A stretch of DNA of 64,000 bases from Phascolarctobacterium_A sp034086985 (GTDB lineage: Bacteria > Bacillota > Negativicutes > Acidaminococcales > Acidaminococcaceae), in assembly GCA_034086985.1 (NCBI GenBank), contig JAXDZG010000021.1, positions 124,001 through 188,000 on the forward strand, written 5' to 3'. Below, in pieces: positions 58,401-64,000 of this stretch. The position numbers and the translations under genes are program-made. The notes below the pieces were generated by a model, which was not told the DNA's origin, made no database searches, and saw only the letters and a program-made list of their open reading frames with translations. Each line of letters starts with the position of its first letter. Position 1 is the stretch's first letter.

Positions 58401-58694
58401 GAAGCAGAAAATGGCAGGGTAGCCGTGGATATGGTGGCTACAAGCCAGCCTCATTACTACGATTTAGTGCTCATGGATATTCAGATGCCGGTAATGAATG
58501 GCTACGAGGCAGCCAGGGAGATTTTGGCTCTGCAGCGTGAGGATGTAAAAAATCTGCCCATCGTAGCTGTGAGCGCCAACGCCTTTAAGGAGGATATGGA
58601 TAAGTCCTTGGAGGCAGGCATGGTTGCCCATTTGTCCAAGCCCTTTACGAAGCAGATGCTAGAGGAAATGCTGGAGAAGTATCTGAAGAAGTAG
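55494..58694 (+). CDS. Membrane hybrid histidine kinase with two SBP_bac_3 sensors and two receivers
   Basis: 1066 residues. A signal/anchor helix (11-32), two tandem family-3 solute-binding-like domains outside the membrane (about 36-250 and 272-480), a transmembrane helix (about 508-532), a short coiled linker, HisKA with His564 (SHDIRTP), HATPase (DTGIGM, GTGLGM), receiver 1 with Asp856 (FIIDWLMP) and receiver 2 with Asp995 (LMDIQMP). It should sense amino-acid-like ligands by the periplasmic Venus-flytrap domains. No Hpt or DNA-binding partner is adjacent. Receiver 1 is more divergent. The start has only a weak ribosome site. Confidence 0.9.
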   Translation: MGVKFRVKNKIWSLCIAIITMAMLFCASVAGAAVKTVRVGFYESEFNKTSPNGHLGGYAYDFQQDIKNYTGWKYEYVRADWPELVEMLKEGKIDLMSNVSVTEERLGKMLYSAVPMGAEKFYIYVSEKNKDITADNYQALQGKRVGINAGCVQVSLFKEWARKQGLQVDLREIPGNNALDKMMATGELDAIVGVDTYRYHNLFSVVKIGESQFYFVVNKARPDLKEELDKAMGQILFQNRYYIEFMHKKYLDNHADARLSQAELEWLKQKGKIKLGYEKGILGYCGQNPDTGKLEGSLATFVEKAKNSFVNGGIEFEPVAFDTVEQELEALRKGEVDCVFPVYNCRFHAEKYGYLLTQSLYNTAVTALVTGDNFNETHKNVVAVNKHKLDKLVYITNNYPHWTIKEYDTDEECIEAVRSASVDVDCAIFNSYGINNIISPRKYGELQPVALNNEMELSLAVAPDNIMLLSILNRTIDLVPRADLNSSLSYFATPNERKVSFSDFVKDNLLLVLGIILLATGAIVGTVLLLLKRAKAAERQARIALQTAEHASKAKTTFLNSMSHDIRTPMNAIIGFTSLAAVHLDDKRLLENYLKKIMTSSNHLLSLINDVLDMSRIESGRIKIEEIECNLPNIMHDLRNILQSDVKAKHLNFLFDTLDVRDDDVLCDKLRLSQIILNCMSNAIKFTKPGGTVGIKIVQRESVKEGYALYDFIISDTGIGMSEEFQKHVFEPFTREETSTVSGIQGTGLGMSITKNIVDMMGGSISVKSVQGQGTEFTISLSLKTLHKQKRITVIRSLKGMRALVADDNMDSCVSVCRLLEKVGMSAEWTMSGVEAVYKAKFAHEDGKSYKAFIIDWLMPDMNGIEVVRRIRGVIGNDTPIIILTAYDWSEIEQEAREAGVTAFCAKPLFLSDLYEVLNRHIEVEHRDPAPQQEKQEDFSHAHVLLVEDNDLNREIGRAMLQSFNVHVEEAENGRVAVDMVATSQPHYYDLVLMDIQMPVMNGYEAAREILALQREDVKNLPIVAVSANAFKEDMDKSLEAGMVAHLSKPFTKQMLEEMLEKYLKK

Positions 58695-58756
58695 ACTTGA
58701 AGTTACTTGCTCTTAGCTAAAATACTGAAGATTGGGATGTGAGTGTTAGCTAACTC

Positions 58757-58785
58757 TTGACAAAAGTAATGCTATCCCTTATAAT
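58757..58785 (+). promoter_or_regulatory. tRNA-Thr promoter (full consensus)
   Basis: TTGACA (58757-58762), 17-bp spacer, TATAAT (58780-58785). The mature tRNA begins only 13 bases after the -10, so the 5' leader is minimal. Confidence 0.88.
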
Positions 58786-58798
58786 AGTCTAGTAAATT

Positions 58799-58874
58799 GC
58801 TGGTGTAGCTCAATAGGCAGAGCAACTGATTTGTAATCAGTAGGTTGTGGGTTCGATTCCTATCACCAGCTCCA
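58799..58874 (+). tRNA. tRNA-Thr (anticodon TGT)
   Basis: 76 bases including encoded CCA. Acceptor arms GCTGGTG and CACCAGC pair fully; D arm GCTC/GAGC; anticodon stem ACTGA/TCAGT encloses loop TTTGTAA giving anticodon TGT for ACA codons; T loop TTCGATT with a T stem containing two G-U pairs. It has its own consensus promoter and a terminator at 58884. The 3' third and the terminator are duplicated downstream in degenerate form. Confidence 0.96.
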
Positions 58875-58883
58875 AAGTAAATT

Positions 58884-58917
58884 AACCCTCGGAGATGTCT
58901 CTGAGGGTTTTCTTTTT
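58884..58917 (+). terminator. tRNA-Thr terminator
   Basis: AACCCTCGGAGA (58884-58895) pairs with TCTCTGAGGGTT (58898-58909, one G-U), then TTCTTTTT. Confidence 0.88.
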
Positions 58918-58981
58918 AGGTTGTGGGTTTACCCCGCAAGGGGGTACAGGCGATTCCTATTGCCAGCTCCAATAGCAAATT

Positions 58982-59015
58982 AACCCCTGGAGTTCGCTCC
59001 GGGGGTTTGTTTTTT
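58982..59015 (+). terminator. Second terminator, in the duplicated unit
   Basis: AACCCCTGGAG (58982-58992) and CTCCGGGGGTT (58997-59007) enclose a TTCG tetraloop, then TGTTTTTT. Confidence 0.88.
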
Positions 59016-59052
59016 AGGTTGTGGGCCTTCTTTTATTTTTGCGTATGCTGGT

Positions 59053-59081
59053 TTGCCTTTACAGTGCTTTTATGCTATAAT
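59053..59081 (+). promoter_or_regulatory. Promoter of the GGDEF/EAL gene
   Basis: TTGCCT (59053-59058), 17-bp spacer, extended -10 TGC-TATAAT (-10 at 59076-59081); about 120-base leader. Confidence 0.65.
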
Positions 59082-59206
59082 ATTAATGAATAAGTGTCAG
59101 CAAACCGTTAGCTTTTATTTGCTTAGAAAAAATGCTATTATTGTGGATTGACCATTGTTGTGTTTATATATATGACGTATTTTAGTAAGGTAAGGGTGGA
59201 TTTTTT

Positions 59207-61537
59207 ATGGAAGAAAAGATTTTGTCAGGCGAAGAGTTACTCCTCCAGTACATCAAGGATATCCTGTCTGAACCAGGCAAGGCCAAGCTAGATTTAGCCG
59301 TTTTGCCCAAAGAGCAGCTCTCTCTCGGCAGGGGCCTGCAAAATTTGGCTTCTTGTATGGTGGAGCAGCAGCGTCGCCTAGAAGCCAGTGCCACCATGGA
59401 CAGCCTCACCGGCATCGGTAATCGCATGGCCTTTGACAATCAGGTTCACAAGCTGTGGGAAAATCGCATGCCCTGCACCGTAGCCTTTATTGATATGGAT
59501 GATTTAAAATATTGCAACGACCACGCTGGACACCGCGAGGGCGACCATTATATCCAGCTAGTCAGCAGCTTGCTGCAAGGTGTGTGCATGGAAAATGAGT
59601 ACGTTTTTCGCATCGGCGGCGACGAGTTCGTCATTATTTCGCCTTGGGCTACCCAACAGGATCTAGAGCAACGCTTGCAGAACGCTCGCGAGAGCTTTAT
59701 CAAGGATATGGCTAATAAAGTAGATTATCACTGTGGCTTTAGCTTTGGGTGTACCCACATTAATGAGGCGACCCCCGATGCCTACAATAATCTGCTTGCC
59801 GATGCGGACCAACGCATGTATGAATATAAAATTCATCAGAAGCAGCTGCGGGATGAAAAGGAAAAGGTCCTGCACAGTGATGATGTTTTCGATGCTAATT
59901 ACGGACTAGAAAGCCGCATGTTTGATGCCTTGAGCATGACCATGCGCAATCGTTATTTATATGTGTGCAATATACGCACTAATATGTCCCGCTGGTCCGC
60001 TAATATCGTTAAAGATTTTAACCTACCCGGCGAGTATATGTATGACGCAGGCAATATTTGGTTAAGCTGTATTCATCCTGATGACCGCCAGCTCTACTTA
60101 GACGACATTGGAGCTGTGTTTAATGGGCAATCCCTCTTCCACTCCTGCCAATACCGTGCCAAGGATGCCAATGGCTATTATGTAATGTGCGCCTGCAATG
60201 GCTATCGCTTAAAGGGCAAGGGTGACGAGCCGGATTTATTTGTAGGCACCATCCAAAACCACGGTGTTATCGAAAATGTTGACCCCGTTACTAGCCTTTA
60301 TAATGTTTACGAGTTCCTGAATTACATCAAGAAGGTACAAAACGAAAATATTCCTATAGATATCCTCGTGCTGGGTATCAGCGGCTTCAATCTTATCAAT
60401 GATACCTATGGCTATGATAACGGCAATAGAATTCTTAAAAACCTAGCCCAACAGCTCAGGGAATTGGCTGGCGAGGATAAAAAGCTCTTCCGCTTGAATG
60501 GCATGAAGTTGGCCTTTGTGCTGCCCTGCTGTGCTCGCAGTGAAGTGCGCGAGTTGTACGACACAGTTATGCATATTATTAAAAACCAGCTGTTCCTAGA
60601 CAATGAACAGGTGAAGCTATATATGGCTGCCTCCGCCATTCATTACGAAGGTAAGGAAGATAATGGCTCCACCCTGCTTTCCGAGCTGGATTACCTTATT
60701 GATATGTCCAAAAAGGAAAAAAGTGGCGAGCTGATTTATGTGGACGAGCGCCGCGACGACAGTCCCAAGCATCGCTTGAAGGTGCTGGGAGCGGTAAAGC
60801 GCAGCATTCTCAATAATTGTGAGGGCTTCTATCTGGTCTACCAGCCCCAAACGGACTATGACGGACGTGTTACAGGCGTAGAAGCTTTGCTACGTTGGAA
60901 GGACCTTGTACATGGAGTTGTGCCTCCCAATGAATTTATTCCTTGGCTGGAAAGCGACATTAGCTTCTATGATTTAGGCTTGTGGATTTTACGTCAAGCC
61001 ATGTATGATGGCTTAGGCCTCATCCAAAGCTATCCTGACCTGGCCATGGGTGTGAATATTTCTTATAAGCAGCTGGAGCGCGAAAGCTTCTTGGATGATG
61101 TGCTGAGTCTCTTGCAGCAAACTGGCTTCCCTGCCCAGAATCTGGTGCTGGAATTCACCGAGCATTGTCGCTCGCTGGATGTAAATCGCTTGCAATACAT
61201 CGTCAAATTCTTTAATGCTCATGGCATTCGCATTGCTGCCGATGACTTTGGCAGCGGTTACTCTTCCTTAATGCTGCTACGCAATGTGGAGTTTGATGCC
61301 ATTAAAATCGACCAGAACTTTATCCGTGGCATGCTGGACCGTTCCCGTGACAAGGTTTTGGTAAACATTATGATTGAGTGTGCTCATAGATTGAATACTG
61401 CTGTCTGCGTCGAGGGCGTGGAGACAGAGGAGCTCATGAGCATCACTAAAGGCTATAATGCAGAGTTTTACCAGGGCTATCTCATTGCCAAGCCCTTAGA
61501 GCTCAATGCCTTAAAGCTCTTTATGGCAAGCAGATAG
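59207..61537 (+). CDS. GGDEF-PAS-degenerate GGDEF-EAL cyclic-di-GMP protein
   Basis: 776 residues, no membrane helix. GGDEF-1 (about 60-210) has an intact active site RIGGDEF (135-141). A PAS-like domain follows (about 240-350), then a second GGDEF fold (about 355-515) in which the signature is replaced by LNGMKL, so it should be inactive. The EAL domain (about 525-770) keeps the catalytic set: EALLRW (559-), Asn in GVNISY, EFTEH, ADDFGSGYSS, KIDQNF, EGVET and QGYLIAKP. The protein could therefore both make and degrade c-di-GMP, with the PAS domain as switch. Monocistronic with its own promoter. Confidence 0.9.
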   Translation: MEEKILSGEELLLQYIKDILSEPGKAKLDLAVLPKEQLSLGRGLQNLASCMVEQQRRLEASATMDSLTGIGNRMAFDNQVHKLWENRMPCTVAFIDMDDLKYCNDHAGHREGDHYIQLVSSLLQGVCMENEYVFRIGGDEFVIISPWATQQDLEQRLQNARESFIKDMANKVDYHCGFSFGCTHINEATPDAYNNLLADADQRMYEYKIHQKQLRDEKEKVLHSDDVFDANYGLESRMFDALSMTMRNRYLYVCNIRTNMSRWSANIVKDFNLPGEYMYDAGNIWLSCIHPDDRQLYLDDIGAVFNGQSLFHSCQYRAKDANGYYVMCACNGYRLKGKGDEPDLFVGTIQNHGVIENVDPVTSLYNVYEFLNYIKKVQNENIPIDILVLGISGFNLINDTYGYDNGNRILKNLAQQLRELAGEDKKLFRLNGMKLAFVLPCCARSEVRELYDTVMHIIKNQLFLDNEQVKLYMAASAIHYEGKEDNGSTLLSELDYLIDMSKKEKSGELIYVDERRDDSPKHRLKVLGAVKRSILNNCEGFYLVYQPQTDYDGRVTGVEALLRWKDLVHGVVPPNEFIPWLESDISFYDLGLWILRQAMYDGLGLIQSYPDLAMGVNISYKQLERESFLDDVLSLLQQTGFPAQNLVLEFTEHCRSLDVNRLQYIVKFFNAHGIRIAADDFGSGYSSLMLLRNVEFDAIKIDQNFIRGMLDRSRDKVLVNIMIECAHRLNTAVCVEGVETEELMSITKGYNAEFYQGYLIAKPLELNALKLFMASR

Positions 61538-61585
61538 TTTTGGCACAGCCACATGGTAGCAAAGCTACAGAATAATACTAAAACA

Positions 61586-61618
61586 AAAGCTGGAGACCTA
61601 GTTTTAGGCTCCAGCTTT
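61586..61618. terminator. Bidirectional terminator between GGDEF/EAL and the minus-strand unknown gene
   Basis: AAAGCTGGAG (61586-61595) pairs with CTCCAGCTTT (61609-61618), with more pairing of CCTA/TAGG inside; A-rich before and T-rich after. Confidence 0.88.
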
Positions 61619-61626
61619 ACTTTTGC

Positions 61627-62706
61627 TTAGATTTCTTTATTTTTTACGCGGTTAAAGAGGATGTGCATTACGCCGGCGGCTTCGTCAGGGAATTTGATTA
61701 GAATATCATTGCCGTCCTTATGATGAAAGGTCACAAGGTTAATATCGTCAAAATCAGCACTCTTAATGTCGTCCGCCTTGATGGCTACAGCATTTTTTTG
61801 GCTCAAGTAGATGATGCGTTTATTGGTGAGCACAAAATGCCCCAGCTCCTGCAGCACCGTAGCCTCCTCCTTAATCTTAGGATGCTCCAGCTTTTCGCCC
61901 TTGAAGCTAACCGTTTCATCAATGCTAAACTTGCGGGTGAGCTCAAAATAATTATCCTCGCGCTCGATTTCCTTGTTCTGGCACCAGCCGCAGTTCACAG
62001 TGGCATAGGCAAATTCGCCCTGGTCCAAGGGTAAATCCAGCTCCATGGGCTCCAGCTTCTTGTTTTCTGCATCCCACAGATTGCGATATTTTTGCAGTGC
62101 ATTGACGATATTGTTTTTAAACTCATAAGGAATATCTAGCTTTGCACAATCGTCCCTAAAGCCAGCCTCTTGGTCGGGGCTATAGCGAGCAGCCTTAACG
62201 ATATCTTCAAAAAGCAGATTGAAATGCGCTTGGAAAACTTGCTTGCGCACGGAAAGGCCATCCTCATAATCGTAGCCGAAAAGATCGTTAATAGCGTGAA
62301 TATCAAGCTTTTCCTCACCGCTGAGCAGGTTACGGCAACGCACGAAGTAAGCAGCAGTTTTAGCGCCCTTATCGGCTAGCTTGGCCAAATGAGGCGGCAG
62401 CTCCAGAACCTCGGCCAAATGTGCCAGTTGCCCAAAAGCAGGCTCGTCTTTGGCTAAAGCTTCTGTAAAAACCACATCGGCGAACTTGCGATAAATGCCA
62501 CTGCGCTGTTGCAGATTTTCATCATTAAATTTAACGCCCCATTTTTTCAGAGCAGCTTGCACAGCATCAGCAGTAACACCATCCATATCCTTGGCCTCGG
62601 CTAGCAGGTTGTTCAGCTCCTTCCAGCCATTTTCTGCGGGCTTGCTGCCGAACATTTTGGAGAAAAAACCACATTGTTCTAATTCTTGTATTTCGTAAGG
62701 CTTCAC
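61627..62706 (-). CDS. Unrecognised cytoplasmic protein with C-terminal GRAM/PH-like domain
   Basis: 359 residues, no signal peptide or membrane helix. Residues 1-225 are mostly alpha-helical and charged (FRKFADVVFTEALAKDEP-like segments rather than any known motif). A CGWC pair lies near residue 240. Residues about 280-355 (FVLTNKRIIYLSQKNAVAIK followed by beta-strands) look like the bacterial PH/GRAM-like domains that share the FxLTNKRI pattern. I do not recognise the family. It is monocistronic on the minus strand, next to a transglutaminase unit that has its own terminator. Confidence 0.6.
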   Translation of the reverse strand: MKPYEIQELEQCGFFSKMFGSKPAENGWKELNNLLAEAKDMDGVTADAVQAALKKWGVKFNDENLQQRSGIYRKFADVVFTEALAKDEPAFGQLAHLAEVLELPPHLAKLADKGAKTAAYFVRCRNLLSGEEKLDIHAINDLFGYDYEDGLSVRKQVFQAHFNLLFEDIVKAARYSPDQEAGFRDDCAKLDIPYEFKNNIVNALQKYRNLWDAENKKLEPMELDLPLDQGEFAYATVNCGWCQNKEIEREDNYFELTRKFSIDETVSFKGEKLEHPKIKEEATVLQELGHFVLTNKRIIYLSQKNAVAIKADDIKSADFDDINLVTFHHKDGNDILIKFPDEAAGVMHILFNRVKNKEI

Positions 62707-62751
62707 TTTGGTTGGCTCCTTGCATGTAATTTTGAAAGTAATCTAACCTAT

Positions 62752-62780
62752 ATTATACTGTAAAATAACTGTGAAATAAA
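62752..62780 (-). promoter_or_regulatory. Possible promoter of the unknown minus-strand gene
   Basis: TATAAT on the minus strand (62752-62757) with a weak TTTATT -35 at 17 bp. Confidence 0.4.
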
Positions 62781-62789
62781 GCTGTTTTT

Positions 62790-62825
62790 GCAAAAATAAA
62801 AAGGCCGGCGCCAGTGGCCGGCCTT
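62790..62825 (-). terminator. Terminator of the alpha-E/transglutaminase unit
   Basis: AAGGCCGG (62801-62808) and CCGGCCTT (62818-62825) pair; reading the minus strand, a T-rich run follows the stem. Confidence 0.85.
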
Positions 62826-62897
62826 GGTAAAGCAGGGAAAGTAATTATGCAGCTTTAAAATTAAGAAACAAGCTAGCCAAAAGCAAAGGCTTTGGCT

Positions 62898-63677
62898 TCA
62901 ATCCAAGGGCTCCTGGGTAACCTTCACAAAAACACTTTGCTTTTGCTGCACGTTGCCAAAGAACACGCCCTTGTCCACGATGCAATCGCTGGCATCCCGT
63001 CCCTCGGACATTTTAATATACATATCATCCACAACCCTATTATTGGTAGGGTCGATGCCAATCCAGTGACCACGAGCGTAAACCTCCAGCCAAGCGTGGG
63101 TAGCGCCCTCGCCAATCATAAAGCCCGCTACATAGCGCGCGGGAATGCTCAGATGACGGCACAGCCCCAGCATAATATGGGTGTAGTCCTGGCATACGCC
63201 GGTACCCTGATCCAGAGCTTGCTGAGCAGTGGTGCGGGTAGTGGTGCTCTTAGGCTTATAGATGAAGCGATGATAGAGCTCATCGCTCATGCGTAGCGCC
63301 TTCTGCACCGGGTCACGCTGCTGCTCGGCTAGGGCTAGGTAGGGCTCCATACCATGGGTCAGCATGGTTTGAGGCGTGGGATAGTAGAAGATATGATTCA
63401 GCTCGCCATGGTCAATATTTTCACTATTGGTAATGGCTTCACCGGAAACGCAAAAGCTAAAGTAATCATGGGGCTCGGCAATAAAGCCAAAGCACATGGG
63501 GTTGCCAAAGGCGTCCCAGCTCTTAGTAATAGAAGTCAGGGGTGTAATGGCGCAGGAAAGCTTTTTAATGCGTTGGGTAGGCGTTTCCTTGGGTAAACAA
63601 CGCAAAGCAAAGCTGTGACGGGTTACATCACCGGTAAAATCAAGCTGCATCTCATAATTGAATTTTAGCTTTCTCAA
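62898..63677 (-). CDS. Transglutaminase-like cysteine peptidase-fold protein
   Basis: 259 residues. An N-terminal beta-rich domain (1-100) is followed by a transglutaminase core with the catalytic triad: Cys in GVCQDYTHI, His in ATHAWLEVY and Asp in GIDPTNN. This domain pair is the bacterial transglutaminase type often encoded with alpha-E proteins and a circularly permuted ATP-grasp protein, a cluster proposed to make or process peptide conjugates. The upstream gene here (minus strand) is an alpha-E protein 5 bp away, supporting that cluster. Confidence 0.9.
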   Translation of the reverse strand: MRKLKFNYEMQLDFTGDVTRHSFALRCLPKETPTQRIKKLSCAITPLTSITKSWDAFGNPMCFGFIAEPHDYFSFCVSGEAITNSENIDHGELNHIFYYPTPQTMLTHGMEPYLALAEQQRDPVQKALRMSDELYHRFIYKPKSTTTRTTAQQALDQGTGVCQDYTHIMLGLCRHLSIPARYVAGFMIGEGATHAWLEVYARGHWIGIDPTNNRVVDDMYIKMSEGRDASDCIVDKGVFFGNVQQKQSVFVKVTQEPLD

Positions 63678-63682
63678 TCACA

Positions 63683-64000
63683 TCAATCCTTAAAAATATT
63701 ATTAAGGTTCGGTAGAATAAAGCTCAGGTTACCGCCCTTTTTTATTGCCTCACTTACAATTGCAAAATCATCCTCGTTATAAGCGGCACGGCTGCGCTGC
63801 AGACGATAAGCCATGCGCTCATAAGCGAGCTCCATTGCCTTTTTATCATAATCCAAGCGGATGTACAAGTCAAGTCTTTCAATATATCTGCCTGTTTTCA
63901 TGATGTTGCGGCAAGCACTGCTTTCTACATAGTCGTCAATGCTGCCCCAGAAGGCATATAAATCGTCCAGAACCTGCTGCAGGTGCAGCAAGCAGAAGGT
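63683..64000 (-). CDS. Alpha-E domain protein (5' truncated by window edge)
   Basis: Only the C-terminal 105 residues are visible; the frame continues past base 64000. All-helical sequence with the GRYIERLDLYIRL segment typical of alpha-E (DUF403) proteins. These occur with a transglutaminase and an ATP-grasp/GCS2-like protein. The gap to the transglutaminase gene is 5 bp, so they form an operon. Confidence 0.85.
   Translation of the reverse strand, partial: TFCLLHLQQVLDDLYAFWGSIDDYVESSACRNIMKTGRYIERLDLYIRLDYDKKAMELAYERMAYRLQRSRAAYNEDDFAIVSEAIKKGGNLSFILPNLNNIFKD

Larger units (their letters stand above)
58841..59025 (+). repeat. Tandem partial copies of the tRNA-Thr 3' end plus terminator
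   Basis: Unit 1 (58841-58916) is the genuine tRNA 3' part with its terminator. Unit 2 (58917-59014) repeats TAGGTTGTGGGTT, then has a 21-bp insertion (58930-58950) with the hairpin TACCCC/GGGGTA, then resumes at CGATTCCTAT with a few changes through the acceptor 3' strand, CCA and a second terminator. Unit 3 (59015-59025) keeps only TAGGTTGTGGG. Downstream to 59050 nothing else is recognised. Confidence 0.82.

Noticed and set aside
58875..59206. Second functional tRNA gene downstream of tRNA-Thr
   Set aside because: The copy lacks the 5' half (acceptor, D and anticodon arms) and has an insertion in the T loop.
58799..59206. Integrative element at tRNA-Thr
   Set aside because: No integrase, excisionase or cargo genes nearby; only the repeated tRNA 3' ends remain.
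1..64000. CRISPR arrays, rRNA genes, transposases
   Set aside because: I looked for regularly spaced repeats, rRNA signatures and transposase-like proteins and found none.

Overview
The window reads as a chromosomal core segment of a low-to-mid GC Firmicute, densely packed with operons. The gene order and content (sigH next to a NYN endonuclease, MrnC, RlmB, ThyX; ctsR-clpC-radA; rng-rplU-prp-rpmA; csaB; CarD) fit the class Negativicutes. An Acidaminococcaceae-like gut anaerobe such as Phascolarctobacterium is my best guess, but that genus-level placement is inference from general resemblance and not a measured match. Anaerobic life is supported by the oxygen-sensitive NrdD/NrdG reductase, an iron alcohol dehydrogenase and the fermentative/uptake gene set. 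I see no phage, transposase, CRISPR array or rRNA operon.

Layout. 1-7100: envelope block (DUF5693 membrane protein, CsaB pyruvyl transferase, FtsE/FtsX, EnvC-like murein hydrolase activator, CtpA protease), likely one transcription unit for cell-wall tethering and division. 7180-13822: Spx/ArsC-like protein, then glutamate synthase gltBD. 13984-17479: TAXI-type TRAP transporter (lipoprotein receptor, DUF1850 protein, fused permease). 17562-18656 (minus): membrane metallophosphoesterase. 18841-28721: CarD with two tandem promoters, YacL, IspD/IspF, GltX, CysS, MrnC, ThyX, RlmB, YacP, SigH, the conserved information-processing cluster. 28872-31459: a stand-alone BrxF-like P-loop ATPase, phosphofructokinase, UppP. 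31506-39699: alcohol dehydrogenase, SGNH hydrolase, two small XRE regulators, DMT transporter, NrdR-controlled nrdDG, a glycerophosphodiesterase. 39863-46160: CtsR, a ClpC carrying a McsA-like zinc finger, RadA, GuaA. 46347-51903: soluble PocR/triple-PAS hybrid kinase, acetyltransferase, gamma-glutamyltransferase. 52167-55271: RNase G, L21 leader, L21, Prp, L27, Bcp. 55494-61537: second hybrid kinase, tRNA-Thr with tandem 3'-end remnants, GGDEF/EAL protein. 61627-64000 (minus): an unrecognised GRAM/PH-like protein, a transglutaminase and the start of an alpha-E protein.

Themes. Many units show clear sigma-A promoters (17-bp spacing, often with an extended TGn -10) and strong hairpin/U-run terminators, so transcription units can be drawn with fair confidence. 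Signal transduction is concentrated in the right third: two large hybrid kinases and a c-di-GMP enzyme with no adjacent DNA-binding response regulator. The most unusual items are the orphan BrxF-like ATPase, the McsA-ClpC fusion without McsB, the tandem tRNA-Thr 3' remnants with a hairpin insertion, a dispersed 34-bp repeat placed identically behind guaA and ggt, the paired NrdR boxes over the nrdD promoter with a structured leader, and several unassigned inverted repeats in regulatory regions.
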